Of a stretch of DNA of 64,000 bases, positions 44,107 through 53,648 are shown in pieces (position 1 is the first letter of the stretch; the number at the start of each line of letters is the position of its first letter). Under the pieces are notes generated by a model. The model made no database searches. It saw nothing but the letters and a program-made list of their open reading frames with translations, and was not told where the DNA came from. The position numbers were made by a program, and so were the translations under genes. Source of the DNA: Colwellia psychrerythraea (GTDB taxonomy: Bacteria; Pseudomonadota; Gammaproteobacteria; Enterobacterales; Alteromonadaceae); contig NZ_JQED01000005.1 of the NCBI RefSeq assembly GCF_000764225.1, positions 415,390 to 479,389 of the forward strand. Direction: 5' to 3'.

Positions 44107-45966
44107 TTACTTGCCTAATTTAGCGGGTTGTTCGATAACATCAACAGCAATGGCAGCCGATCCAGCTCTTCTGGGGTCTGCCGCGCCTAAAAATACATCA
44201 TTATGTTTCATAATGGCTTGAAGGCTGCCCAACGAACTCGACACTTTAACCTTGTAGCCTATCGCCTTTAAGATATCAACGGTATCCGCAGGGATATTCC
44301 TTTCAACAGACAATACATCAGGTTGCCATTGATGATGGACTCGCGGTGCATTAGTAGCTTCTGCAATATTCATTTCAAAATGTAAAACATTAACCAATTG
44401 TTGGAATACCGAGGTAATGATTTTGCTGCCGCCAGGCGTACCTGTAGCAAGGTAAGGCTCACCATCTTTTAACACTATAGTAGGCGTCATAGAACTAAGC
44501 GGTCGTTTTTTGCCCGCAATAGCATTGGCTTCACCGCCAATTAAACCATAACTATTTGGGCTACCCGGTTTTACCGAAAAATCATCCATAGTATTGTTCA
44601 ATAAAATTCCGGTACCCGGAATAGTTATACCATTACCGTAATTATGATTTAACGTATACGTACTACTAACCACATTACCCGCGGCATCCATGACAGAAAA
44701 ATGCGTAGTATCAGGGCTTTCATATTTATTGGGTTTGCCAGGTTTAATATCACTTGAAGGAGTTATTTTATTCCGTGAAATATTTTTACTAAGCTCTTTT
44801 GCGTATATTTTGCTCGTTAAGCCTTTGCTTGGCACATTAACAAAAGCGGGATCGCCTAAAAAGGAGCTTCTATCAGCATAAGCGCGTTTAAATATTTCAG
44901 TTTGCAGATGTATCAGCGCTGCTGAACCCTGCTGAATATCTTCTAAATCAAGCGTTTCAAACATATTTAACATTTGAATAAGGTGCACACCACCTGAGCT
45001 TGGTGGCGGCATAGTTAATATTTCAAATCCCTTATATGTACCTCGAATAGGTGCGACTTCATTCACTCGATAATCTGCTAGGTCTTTTGCAGTAATAAGG
45101 CCATCACCCTGCTCCATTGCTGTGACAATCTTTTTTGCAATATCGCCTTGGTAAAACCCAGACTTACCTTGCTCACGCAGGTACGCTAAGCTGTTTGCAA
45201 GATCTGTTTGTAGCCATAGGTCGCCAGCTAGATAAGGCTGGCAATTTGCTTTTAAAAATACTCGACATGTTTCTGAATTCATAGATAAAAACATCTGCTC
45301 TTTGTAAAAGAAACGCGCCATATCATCGTCAACCACAACACCATTTCTAGCGAGTTTTTCTGCAGGTTCAATAACCTCAGACCAAGACATCGAGCCATAG
45401 TTTTCTAGCGCATAGTGTAAACCTGCGACTGTGCCTGGTACACCTGAAGCCGACAATGTTTTTAATGACTTGTTTACTATCGGGTAGCCATATTTATCAA
45501 GAAAAACATCTTTGTATGCTGAAGCGGGAGCGACTTCTCGATAGTCTATGGCAATTGTTTTCTTTTTATCGGCTAAATGGACCAACATAAAACCACCACC
45601 CGCTAAATTTCCAGCACGTGGTAAAACAACAGATAACGCAAAACCAACGGCAACAGCGGCATCTACCGCATTACCTCCTTGCCTTAGAATATCAGCCCCG
45701 ACTTCACTAGCTATTCGCTTTTGACTCACGACCATGCCTTGTCTGCCAATAACAGGGTGAGAGATATCATGATAATCAACTAATTGCCATAATCGCGGTA
45801 ACTCATCTGTGCTAGCCTGCGGGCTTGGTGTAGTTGCGACACTATTTGTAGCGATTAACGCTAAAAAACAACAGGTTAGTTTTGCATACACATATTGATG
45901 TTTTTTTACGGGGAATGCACTGAAAAACAATCGATGTTGAATCTTGGTAATAAAATTATTTTTCAT
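44107..45966 (-). CDS. ggt: Gamma-glutamyltransferase
   Basis: This 619-residue periplasmic gamma-glutamyl transpeptidase/hydrolase processes glutathione and gamma-glutamyl compounds. It shows an N-terminal hydrophobic signal (LTCCFLALIATNSVA, after an unusually long ~30-residue basic stretch) and the large-subunit RQGGNAVDAAVAVGFAL. The self-cleavage and nucleophile threonine lies in DTTHFSVMDAAGNVVSSTYTLNHNYGNG, and LLNNTMDDFS and GTPGGSKIITSVFQ follow. The proprotein should be cut before the Thr of THFSV (near residue 420). A palindrome lies 25 bases upstream of the start. Confidence 0.95.
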   Translation of the reverse strand: MKNNFITKIQHRLFFSAFPVKKHQYVYAKLTCCFLALIATNSVATTPSPQASTDELPRLWQLVDYHDISHPVIGRQGMVVSQKRIASEVGADILRQGGNAVDAAVAVGFALSVVLPRAGNLAGGGFMLVHLADKKKTIAIDYREVAPASAYKDVFLDKYGYPIVNKSLKTLSASGVPGTVAGLHYALENYGSMSWSEVIEPAEKLARNGVVVDDDMARFFYKEQMFLSMNSETCRVFLKANCQPYLAGDLWLQTDLANSLAYLREQGKSGFYQGDIAKKIVTAMEQGDGLITAKDLADYRVNEVAPIRGTYKGFEILTMPPPSSGGVHLIQMLNMFETLDLEDIQQGSAALIHLQTEIFKRAYADRSSFLGDPAFVNVPSKGLTSKIYAKELSKNISRNKITPSSDIKPGKPNKYESPDTTHFSVMDAAGNVVSSTYTLNHNYGNGITIPGTGILLNNTMDDFSVKPGSPNSYGLIGGEANAIAGKKRPLSSMTPTIVLKDGEPYLATGTPGGSKIITSVFQQLVNVLHFEMNIAEATNAPRVHHQWQPDVLSVERNIPADTVDILKAIGYKVKVSSSLGSLQAIMKHNDVFLGAADPRRAGSAAIAVDVIEQPAKLGK

Positions 45967-45990
45967 AGTTATTTCTTAAGTCCATGAAAT

Positions 45991-46005
45991 TTTCCACAGT
46001 GGAAA
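45991..46005. promoter_or_regulatory. Perfect palindrome upstream of ggt (candidate operator)
   Basis: TTTCCACAGTGGAAA has perfect 7-base arms around one base and lies 25 bases before the ggt start, where a repressor would block transcription. No dedicated regulator gene is adjacent; the LysR at 46.8 kb is the nearest. Confidence 0.45.
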
Positions 46006-46016
46006 GTGGATGAATG

Positions 46017-46050
46017 AACTGCCTAGTTACTACTAGGCAGTTTGTTATTC
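46017..46050. terminator. Terminator between the DUF4442 gene and ggt
   Basis: AACTGCCTAGT (46017-46027) pairs perfectly with ACTAGGCAGTT (46032-46042) around a 4-base loop. The U-rich tail is on the + strand, while both flanking genes are on the - strand, so its effective direction is unclear. Confidence 0.65.
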
Positions 46051-46144
46051 AAAATAGTATTAACATTGTAAAACATTTCAATAACATTAAGCAGTTATGC
46101 TTTGTATCATGACGTGTCAAATCGATATTAGGTCTAGGTAAAAA

Positions 46145-46615
46145 CTATGTTATTGGTTTTTCAGATATCCATAGTTTAATGTTTCCTTTAACGACAACAA
46201 CATCATTTTCATCGTATGCCGTGATATCGACAAGCATATCCCCCGGCTGCCAGTCTTCAGCATTAACCTTTGCTACACATCGAATGTCACTACCTGCTTT
46301 TGCCGTATAGTCGACGGTCATTCCTTTTGGGATCCAGCGAAGATGTTTAGGCACGGATGCTTCAGCCATGACACCCATAGCCATTTCTAAACCATTACAA
46401 ATAGCGATCACATGAACCGTTTTGATATGATTAAATACCTTTTTTCTTTTTTTGATCAGACAAGTACATTGATTAGGGATTAATTCGGAAATTTTTGGAT
46501 TAATTGTCGCAAAATAAGGTGCGATTCGACTCACCATAATTGAAAATAGTTTATTGCCAAAAGGGTATTTTTCAAGTTTATGGTATAACGATAATGTTTT
46601 ATTGGTCTGGTTCAT
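46145..46615 (-). CDS. DUF4442 hotdog-fold protein (thioesterase-like)
   Basis: This 156-residue protein of the DUF4442/PaaI-like hotdog group shows VFNHIKTVHVIAICNGLEMAMGVMAEASVP and RWIPKGMTVDYTAKAGSDI, which match the fold's central helix and strands. Members are presumed acyl-CoA thioesterases, but no catalytic residue can be assigned with confidence here. It is transcribed toward ggt and away from LysR. Confidence 0.78.
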   Translation of the reverse strand: MNQTNKTLSLYHKLEKYPFGNKLFSIMVSRIAPYFATINPKISELIPNQCTCLIKKRKKVFNHIKTVHVIAICNGLEMAMGVMAEASVPKHLRWIPKGMTVDYTAKAGSDIRCVAKVNAEDWQPGDMLVDITAYDENDVVVVKGNIKLWISEKPIT

Positions 46616-46788
46616 AATCTGCTTATAATTGTTATTTTAATTTACCTGAACAGAGTCAGTTTCTAATAGGATAACTTATCATTAGGTGAATATCTCTTCA
46701 AACAAATGCCATTGTCTTGAATATTCTTGCGGTGAATATACTTGTAATAAATAGTCATTAGCTGCTGACTACTTCACTTCAAGCATGT

Positions 46789-47688
46789 TCAGATTAAATA
46801 ACTTATAAAGTGTTCAACCACGTAATCTTTGAATACTTTTAAACGCAGTGGCTGATGTCTATCTTGTAAATAAACCAAATAAAAAGGTGTAGGTTCAACC
46901 TGCCATTGTTCAAACACTGGTACCAGTAACCCTTGCGCAAGTTCTGTTTGACAATATAACTCAGGCACTCTTATGATGCCATTGCCTGAAATAGCTGATG
47001 AGACCATCACTCGACCACTTTTACAGGTAAGATTTCCTGCGACCGTCACTTCAACTTTTTTATGGTTGTTATCATGAATAAAAGTCCAGTTTCTTAGACT
47101 GCCAGCAATACAGCGATGACGTAACAAATCTTTTGGCTCATTAGGTTTACCATGTTTTGCTAAGTACTTTGGACTGACATAGGTATTTATTTTTATATCG
47201 GTTAGTTTCCTCGCAATAAGCGATGAGTCCGTTAATTCCCCCATGCGAAAAACAAAATCAAACTCGCCTGAAACCAGATCTACTCGTCGACTAGAGAAAT
47301 CTAATTCAATATTAATATCGGGGTGTTGAACCATAAAGTCACTGATCAAGGAAGCAATGATCTCTTCAGCAATATAGCCACCCACACAATTGATGCGAAT
47401 ATTACCCGTTAAAGAGTCAGCACTTTCAACAACTCGATCAATAGCATGGGATATGCCATTGAGTGACTGTTTGCAGCGCTCGTAAAATGCTTCGCCCTGT
47501 GGCGTTAAATGCTGCGTGCGAGTAGTCCTAATCAAAAGACTAACGCCGAGGCTAGACTCTAATTGAGCCAATTGCTTAGAAATATGTGACCTTGAACACG
47601 CTAACTTTTCACCCGCTTTAGTAAAGCTCCCTTGCTCAGCCAGCACAACAAAGGTTCTAATATCAGCAAGACTTACCTGTTTTTTCAT
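46789..47688 (-). CDS. LysR-family regulator
   Basis: This 299-residue LysR protein of the CrgA/DmlR-like subgroup has HTH LADIRTFVVLAEQGSFTKAGEKLACSRSHISKQLAQLE and effector domain GNIRINCVGGYIAEEII ... FVFRMGELTDSSLIARKL. It is divergent from a short-chain dehydrogenase across a 363-base gap, a typical LysR-target arrangement. Confidence 0.9.
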   Translation of the reverse strand: MKKQVSLADIRTFVVLAEQGSFTKAGEKLACSRSHISKQLAQLESSLGVSLLIRTTRTQHLTPQGEAFYERCKQSLNGISHAIDRVVESADSLTGNIRINCVGGYIAEEIIASLISDFMVQHPDINIELDFSSRRVDLVSGEFDFVFRMGELTDSSLIARKLTDIKINTYVSPKYLAKHGKPNEPKDLLRHRCIAGSLRNWTFIHDNNHKKVEVTVAGNLTCKSGRVMVSSAISGNGIIRVPELYCQTELAQGLLVPVFEQWQVEPTPFYLVYLQDRHQPLRLKVFKDYVVEHFISYLI

Positions 47689-47940
47689 ACCACCTCTTTG
47701 TCAACTTAGAGTCAACAGATGTAACTTTTAATGCATATATATCACCAAAAAATAATAAAGTAAAACGGTGTTATTAGTGACTTATCATCAGAAAAAATAG
47801 CCTCTAAGCCACAGTTATAGCTAACTCAGGGGAAATTAAAGAGTTATAAAATGTACGACAAAGCAATCCATTGGTATCTCTTAGTCATCAATGATGTAAG
47901 TAAAGTGGCATATATCAATACCTAAAGTTTCTTTATTATC

Positions 47941-48015
47941 AATACCAAATCAAATAAGTTTGTTCGCACTCAGAGCTTGTTAGCGGTTTGAGAAGAAACT
48001 TACTTGAATTGGTAT
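47941..48015. repeat. Imperfect inverted repeat, 75 bases
   Basis: AATACCAAATCAAATAAGT (47941-47959) is the inverted counterpart of ACTTACTTGAATTGGTATT (47998-48016), 17 of 19 positions, enclosing ~38 bases. It looks like a small palindromic intergenic repeat or miniature element rather than an operator. It lies between LysR and the SDR gene. The rest of that gap (47689-47940) holds only a 24-codon frame at 47851 without good support. Confidence 0.55.
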
Positions 48016-48051
48016 TGCCCAACAGACAACAATCTATGACGAGGTCTTATT

Positions 48052-48771
48052 ATGAAAAATTTAGTGGTTATTACGGGCGCAAGTTCAGGCATTGGTAAAG
48101 AACTGGCAAAACAAATGAGTGCACAAGGTCATCCTTTATTGTTACTCGCGAGAAGAGTGGAAAAACTTGAGGCTCTTGGACTTGTAAATACCCTGTGCAT
48201 GAAAGTCGATGTTACCGATAAAGAAGCGGTTGAAAATGCAATTAGCATCGCTACTGATAAGTACGGTCCTGTTGATCTACTGGTGAATAATGCAGGTCTT
48301 ATGCAACTTGGCCAAGTAGATGTTCAAGACCCAGTTGAGTGGCAAACAATGTATGATGTCAATGTAATAGGCTTGTTAAATGGCATGCAAAGCGTACTAA
48401 GGTCAATGAAGCAACGTAATACGGGCACTATCATCAATATTAGTTCAATTGCTGGCAGAAAAACATTTGGTGATCATGCCGCTTATTGTGGGACTAAATT
48501 TGCTGTCCATGCCATTTCTGAGAACGTAAGAGAAGAAGTGGCTAATAACAATGTCAGAGTCATCACTATTGCCCCTGGTGCTGTTGAAACAGAGTTATTA
48601 TCACACACTAGCTCTGATGAAATCATTTCAGGGTATGAGTCTTGGAAAAAAGACATGGGCGGTGTTTTAGCCCCAATTGATGTATCTAATGCAATCTCAT
48701 ATGCCTATAATCAACCACAAAATGTTTGTATTCGTGAAATTGTTCTTGCACCAACTAAACAGCAACCGTAA
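48052..48771 (+). CDS. Short-chain dehydrogenase/reductase
   Basis: This 239-residue classical SDR has the cofactor motif VVITGASSGIGKEL (residues 5-18), NNAG (79-82), the catalytic Ser in INISSIAG (131-132), and Tyr145 and Lys149 in AAYCGTKFA. The family includes YdfG-type serine/3-hydroxy acid dehydrogenases, but the substrate cannot be named. The Arg/Arg pair after the second strand (LLLARRVEKL) suggests NADPH preference. It is divergent from a LysR regulator. GAGG lies before the ATG. Confidence 0.9.
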   Translation: MKNLVVITGASSGIGKELAKQMSAQGHPLLLLARRVEKLEALGLVNTLCMKVDVTDKEAVENAISIATDKYGPVDLLVNNAGLMQLGQVDVQDPVEWQTMYDVNVIGLLNGMQSVLRSMKQRNTGTIINISSIAGRKTFGDHAAYCGTKFAVHAISENVREEVANNNVRVITIAPGAVETELLSHTSSDEIISGYESWKKDMGGVLAPIDVSNAISYAYNQPQNVCIREIVLAPTKQQP

Positions 48772-48817
48772 TTAAATCCATCTAATAGCAATCGTATTTA
48801 TTTTCCTACGTGATTAA

Positions 48818-48841
48818 AGCACTTGATCTTTATTAAGTGCT
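48818..48841 (+). terminator. Weak terminator after the SDR gene
   Basis: AGCACTT (48818-48824) pairs with AAGTGCT (48835-48841) over a 10-base loop, followed by CTCCTTCT. It lies ~47 bases after the stop. Apart from this and the Fur-like site, the gap 48772-49294 shows nothing recognisable. Confidence 0.45.
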
Positions 48842-49070
48842 CTCCTTCTATTCGTTAAAAGCAGAAAAAAAGTATTGTTCAACAGATAACTATCCCCCAT
48901 AAACACACCCTAGCACTGCATTATTTACTCACGCCATTAATTAACATGGTTAGGTAAGTTAGTTCAATTACTCCTTTTTAAGATAAGCACCAAAAAATTA
49001 AAGCAACACACTGTGCTATAGCAACCTATATATGTTCTGTTCTTATAATATATACATCACACCTCATTGC

Positions 49071-49091
49071 AAATAATAACGATTACCATTA
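49071..49091. promoter_or_regulatory. Candidate Fur box upstream of the TonB receptor
   Basis: AAATAATAACGATTACCATTA resembles the Fur operator (compare ATAATGATTATCATTATC) and lies ~200 bases before a TonB-dependent receptor start. The receptor is followed by iron-linked PepSY genes, which supports iron control. It implies a long leader unless transcription starts downstream. Confidence 0.55.
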
Positions 49092-49294
49092 AGATTCGCG
49101 TTAATGAGTTTTTCACAAAAGAAAAATTCCTTAACTAGCGAAAACAAAGCTGCTTTTTTCAATTTAAACACTGATGGATTACCAAGCCATAAGAGATACA
49201 AGATTCAAAAATACTGAAAACAATAAAAGCTAGTTATCTCACCATCAGCACTCACTAAAACAACACTAACTATTAACATGTATAGGACAAAACA

Positions 49295-51664
49295 ATGAAT
49301 AAGCTTGCCCTGCAAGAGATAACCCCAAATAACTACCCATTTAAAAAATGCAAAGTCGCACTATCAATTGCGTTAACTTTTACAGCAATTGCTTCTAACC
49401 AAACAGCTCATGCAGAAGATAATAATCAAGAGTACGAAAGAATTATGGTCACCGGCCAAAAAATCACCCGTACTTTACAAGAAACACCCGCGAGTATTGC
49501 AGTATTTAGTAGCGCAAAAATCGAACAACAAAATTTAGGCGAAATTAGTGAAGTACTCTTTGAAACAGCCAATGTGCACTCTACAGGCAATGGCAGTTTC
49601 AACATTCGTGGTATTGATGCTTTTAATGTGTCTGGATCAGGAACGAGTGCGTTAGCTAGTGTTTATATTGATGCCGCAGCGATACCTGAAAGGATTATTC
49701 GGAATGGTTTTTCTACTTGGGATGCGAGTCAAATTGAAATATTGCGCGGGCCACAGTCAACCTTACAAGGCCGTAATTCCCTTGCGGGTGCTATAGTCAT
49801 GACGACTACCGCGCCGTCACATGAATGGAACGGTAAATATAGAGTACAAGTTGGTGAAAATGGCGAACAAGAAGCCGCGATTGCTTTTGGTGGTAGTCTT
49901 ATTGAAGACCAATTAGCCTTCCGTTTTAGTGCTGAAAAAGAAGATTTTGATGGCTATAATTACAATATCACCCGCAATGAAGATGCTGACTTTAAAAACG
50001 ATGAACTGTTTCGCTTGAAATTGTTATATACCCCTAACGCAATTCCTGACTTGTCTGCACAACTTAGCTTTACGCGTGCTACAACAAAACAAGGTACAGC
50101 TAGCGTCAATGTACCTACAAGTGGTGATCCATTTAAACAACGCTTTGTGACCAATAACGCACCACAGACGTCGAATTTTGACACGGATATCACGACATTA
50201 GAAGTAAATTACCCGCTGAATGATATTTGGAGCCTTACGTCAGTGTCCACTTATTCTGACGTAACAACCGGCTGGAATAATTTCGACAGTGATAATGGCC
50301 CAGAAGATGGTGGTACACGATTTAACAACGAGAGCATTAAAACTTTTAGCCAAGAATTTAGATTAACCTTAGATGGTGACCGACTAAGTGGTTTAATTGG
50401 CGCCTATTATTTTGATCAAGATTTTGCTGGAAAATATGGCGGAAAAAACAGTGTTTCTCTAGCGTCACTAGGTCTTACTAGCTCAACGTTAATGAGTCGA
50501 TTCGGTCTAGACCAAGCGACGGCTGATTTTACCATTAGTCAATACGCAGATTTTGACCCCGCTAAAATTGATACGCGAAATAGCGGTGAAGAAGAAATTA
50601 AATCGTCAGCATTATTTGCTGATTTTACCTACGAGATAAATGAACAGTGGAATATTTTCGCTGGCTTTAGATGGGATCGTGAAAAGCAAGATAATGCTAG
50701 TGATTCAAATATTAGTGCCGAAAATTTAGCAGCACTACCCGGCGCAAATAATTATCCAGTCCCTCTCAATAATCTTATTGGTGGCATTAATGCTCAGCTG
50801 CTTAGCTTTGTCGCTGATGCGAGTAACGTAGCGCCTGTTACTGATGCTAGTTTTAACGAGTTTATTCCTAAACTTGGTTTTAGCTATATGTGGAATGATG
50901 ATTTAACCACTAGCTTTACCTATCAAAAAGGATATCGTTCTGGTGGTGTCGGTGTTAATACCGCAAAATCAACTCCTTACCAGTTTGGTTCAGAATCTAC
51001 CAGTAATTATGAATTTTCATTTCGTTCATTTTGGCTCGATGGCGACTTAATGTTTAATGCAAATGCTTTTTATATTGATTGGAAAGATCAACAAGTTGAT
51101 GTACAGCTTTCAGAAAATTCATTCGACACAGAAACTAAAAATGCTGGTAGTTCGACGGTTAAAGGATTCGAACTAGAAGCTTTTTATCAACTATCTGAAG
51201 AATTAGAGTTGTCCGCCTCTTTGGGTCGTGCAAAAACTGAATTTACTGACTTTATCATTACTATTCCAACCAATAGTGAACCTACTGTTTTTGACTTAAC
51301 AGGTAGAAGTTTTGCAAATTCGCCAGAGTTTACTGCCAATCTAGCGGCAACTTATTCAGGTGATAACGGTATTTTTGCCAATATTAGTATGAACTATGCT
51401 GACAACTCAAATGCAGATACAAATCCGTACAGTAGAGGATTGCAAGAAGGTGACGATAACTTTGATTTGCAAAACGATAGCCGTACTTTAGTTAATATGA
51501 AAGTGGGTTATCAATGGAAATCTGTTGGCTTGTACCTCATAGGTAAAAATGTACTGGATAAAGAGTATATCTCTGGTGCAGCATTTGGCACAGGAAGACG
51601 CGTTGTGAAGCAAAATTTAGGCGCTCCACGTCAATTTAGCGTCAGCTTACAAGGGACTTTTTAA
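49295..51664 (+). CDS. TonB-dependent outer membrane receptor
   Basis: This 789-residue receptor has an extended signal region (cleavage near QTAHAED, about residue 39), a TonB box-like YERIMVTGQK and a plug domain (TRTLQETPASIAVFSS ... IEILRGPQSTLQGRNSLAGAIVMTT). A 22-strand barrel follows, ending in the outer membrane signature FSVSLQGTF with terminal Phe. LPGANNYPVPLNNLIGG lies in a loop. The ferric-siderophore role is inferred from the Fur-like box and the neighbouring PepSY operon. The ligand is not known. Confidence 0.92.
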   Translation: MNKLALQEITPNNYPFKKCKVALSIALTFTAIASNQTAHAEDNNQEYERIMVTGQKITRTLQETPASIAVFSSAKIEQQNLGEISEVLFETANVHSTGNGSFNIRGIDAFNVSGSGTSALASVYIDAAAIPERIIRNGFSTWDASQIEILRGPQSTLQGRNSLAGAIVMTTTAPSHEWNGKYRVQVGENGEQEAAIAFGGSLIEDQLAFRFSAEKEDFDGYNYNITRNEDADFKNDELFRLKLLYTPNAIPDLSAQLSFTRATTKQGTASVNVPTSGDPFKQRFVTNNAPQTSNFDTDITTLEVNYPLNDIWSLTSVSTYSDVTTGWNNFDSDNGPEDGGTRFNNESIKTFSQEFRLTLDGDRLSGLIGAYYFDQDFAGKYGGKNSVSLASLGLTSSTLMSRFGLDQATADFTISQYADFDPAKIDTRNSGEEEIKSSALFADFTYEINEQWNIFAGFRWDREKQDNASDSNISAENLAALPGANNYPVPLNNLIGGINAQLLSFVADASNVAPVTDASFNEFIPKLGFSYMWNDDLTTSFTYQKGYRSGGVGVNTAKSTPYQFGSESTSNYEFSFRSFWLDGDLMFNANAFYIDWKDQQVDVQLSENSFDTETKNAGSSTVKGFELEAFYQLSEELELSASLGRAKTEFTDFIITIPTNSEPTVFDLTGRSFANSPEFTANLAATYSGDNGIFANISMNYADNSNADTNPYSRGLQEGDDNFDLQNDSRTLVNMKVGYQWKSVGLYLIGKNVLDKEYISGAAFGTGRRVVKQNLGAPRQFSVSLQGTF

Positions 51665-51712
51665 ACGCATTTCACCTTAAATTAAGTATGACTTAATTGA
51701 ATGTAACTCACT

Positions 51713-51748
51713 AAAAAGGGCTATTTATTAATTTAAATAGCCCTTTTG
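51713..51748. terminator. Terminator after the TonB receptor
   Basis: AAAAAGGGCTATTTA (51713-51727) pairs with TAAATAGCCCTTTT (51734-51747) with T-rich flanks on both strands. It lies ~50 bases after the receptor stop and also serves the convergent PepSY gene at some distance. Confidence 0.88.
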
Positions 51749-51836
51749 ATGTTATTAGGTAATATCTCGAGCGTGTCTTTAAAGAGTACGGTAAGTAATA
51801 AAACCATACTCTCACATCACGACCATTAACGGTTCA

Positions 51837-53393
51837 CTAAGCAGTGACCAATTCTCCTGGCGTTTCATTTCCCAATTTTGTTTTTTTCTTTGCTAGTTTA
51901 TGTGCAATATAAATAAACAAAAAGGCAATAACCGCTAAACCAGCTTGCATACCAAAAACAGTTAATTCATTAGCACGCCAGAGCAATTGTAAGTTTTCAC
52001 TATACATTAACCAATCACTACATACAGTGAGTATCAACACAATACTAGCAATCACAAAACTACCGACAAGCAATGTTTGCTTGTTAATATAAACCGCCAC
52101 AATGGCCGACAAGACTAAACAACTAACAAAAGCATAAATAACAAAGTCTGCACGGTTACTTAATGCAACAGGTAACAGTCGTTCAGCTAAAAAGGCCACA
52201 CAACAGGCTAAACCAACACCCAATGTGCTAACCAGCGTAGTATGGGTCAAAAATTTCACCGAACGCTGTGAGGCATGACGTCGTTTCTGGCGTTTTTCAA
52301 TCCATAACATATTACCTGTTACAATGAGTGCACAAACAGCAATACCCAATATGAAGTAAATAAAACGTAAATTTATACCAGCAAACCCGCCAAAGTGTAA
52401 TTCACTCAAGGTATCAACACCGTGACGCACCTCACTATGTTGTTTGGCATCATCTTTAAAAATGATCGAATCATCACTAAGGTTAAGTGCCACTTCATAA
52501 CGTTGCGCAAACATGCCATCAACGCGACCTATTAAGTGCATTGCCGCACTCTTATCACCATAATTATACATGCGAACTACTGCCGGCATATGACCAAATT
52601 CATGACGATATTGCTCGATTAAATGATCAATATGTTGATAATGGTGCGGTTTACTCTGCCATTCAACTTCAACGCTATGCACGCCAGCATCATTTAACAA
52701 CGCCTCTTGGTCTCCTTTATATAAAATAATGGCAAAGGCAATTTGGTAGATAATAACTAGATTAAAAATTAAACCACTCAGTGCATACATTAAGGTAAAC
52801 GGTAAACTAATAGTGCCAATAACATTATGCATATCTAACAGTTTACTGCGCGAATGTGGATCCGTACGATATTGAAAGAAATTGGCTATTAATTTTCTTG
52901 CGTGCATCAAAATACCTGACAACACCATAAAAAAGAAAAAAAGTGTGACAAAGCCAATGAGATAAACACCATAAGGAATGTTTAGGTCACGGTGAAGACG
53001 ATACATAAACTCTGCTAAAATAAATTGATCAATTTCACCCACCACCTTTCCACTAACGGGATCCAACAGCAAGCCGATATATTCCCGACCAGCTTCTTCT
53101 TCAATTAAATCGACATACGCTTTGTAGTATGGGGTTTCTTCAGAAGGTGGGATTATCGTTAAGTGCTCTTTAGCATTAAAAGGGCGGTCTGCTATAGCCA
53201 ATTGCATAATTTTGCTTACCGATAAGATCTCACCTTGCTCAATTGTTTGTGTCGGTTGAACAGACCATTGAAAAATTTCATCACGAAAAAGGCTAATCGA
53301 TCCGGTAAAAAATACGGTGAAAAGCAAACTAGAAATAATAATGCCAAGCCAGCCATGTGCATCTGTTAAATTTGTCAGTGTGTATTTTTTCAT
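51837..53393 (-). CDS. PepSY-domain membrane protein (siderophore reductase type)
   Basis: This 518-residue protein of the PepSY_TM family has helix 1 LGIIISSLLFTVFFTGSISLF, a periplasmic PepSY region (residues ~60-130), MYRLHRDLNIPYGVYLIGFVTLFFFFMVLSG with a membrane-edge histidine, then DMHNVIGTISLPFTLMYALSG, GFAGINLRFIYFILGIAVCALIV, and extra helices at the C-terminus. Members are thought to reduce ferric siderophores taken in by TonB receptors. It is preceded by two small membrane proteins in the same operon and converges with the receptor. Confidence 0.88.
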   Translation of the reverse strand: MKKYTLTNLTDAHGWLGIIISSLLFTVFFTGSISLFRDEIFQWSVQPTQTIEQGEILSVSKIMQLAIADRPFNAKEHLTIIPPSEETPYYKAYVDLIEEEAGREYIGLLLDPVSGKVVGEIDQFILAEFMYRLHRDLNIPYGVYLIGFVTLFFFFMVLSGILMHARKLIANFFQYRTDPHSRSKLLDMHNVIGTISLPFTLMYALSGLIFNLVIIYQIAFAIILYKGDQEALLNDAGVHSVEVEWQSKPHHYQHIDHLIEQYRHEFGHMPAVVRMYNYGDKSAAMHLIGRVDGMFAQRYEVALNLSDDSIIFKDDAKQHSEVRHGVDTLSELHFGGFAGINLRFIYFILGIAVCALIVTGNMLWIEKRQKRRHASQRSVKFLTHTTLVSTLGVGLACCVAFLAERLLPVALSNRADFVIYAFVSCLVLSAIVAVYINKQTLLVGSFVIASIVLILTVCSDWLMYSENLQLLWRANELTVFGMQAGLAVIAFLFIYIAHKLAKKKTKLGNETPGELVTA

Positions 53394-53396
53394 TAC

Positions 53397-53648
53397 TTAA
53401 CCTATAAAATAAAAAGCGTTTATAGACATGGAAACCACTAACGGATAACCACAGCGTTTCCAGGCTTGTTTTGCAGACTTCGATGAATAACTCATCACCA
53501 TAGCAATCGCCCACATAGGAAAAGCTACTAATAAGCCAATAATCAACTTCTGATCAATGTTTAGCGGCAAAAGATAATTAAGATTAAGCATGATTGAGAT
53601 TGAAAGTAAGCAACCCGCTAAAATGGCCACTATTGTTTTATGTAGCAT
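53397..53648 (-). CDS. Small membrane protein (DUF3649-like), iron-uptake operon
   Basis: This 83-residue protein has two or three hydrophobic helices (IVAILAGCLLSISIMLNLNYLL; LIIGLLVAFPMWAIAMVMSY). Size, position between a DUF3325-like gene and PepSY, and the helix pattern suit DUF3649, a family found in iron-siderophore loci. The ATG at 53648 overlaps the upstream gene's stop by 11 bases, so translation is coupled; a GTG at 53657 is possible. The function of the family is unknown. Confidence 0.7.
   Translation of the reverse strand: MLHKTIVAILAGCLLSISIMLNLNYLLPLNIDQKLIIGLLVAFPMWAIAMVMSYSSKSAKQAWKRCGYPLVVSMSINAFYFIG

Noticed and set aside
47851..47925. 24-codon frame starting MYDKAIHWY in the LysR/SDR gap
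   Set aside because: Too short and without supporting evidence beyond a purine-rich stretch upstream.
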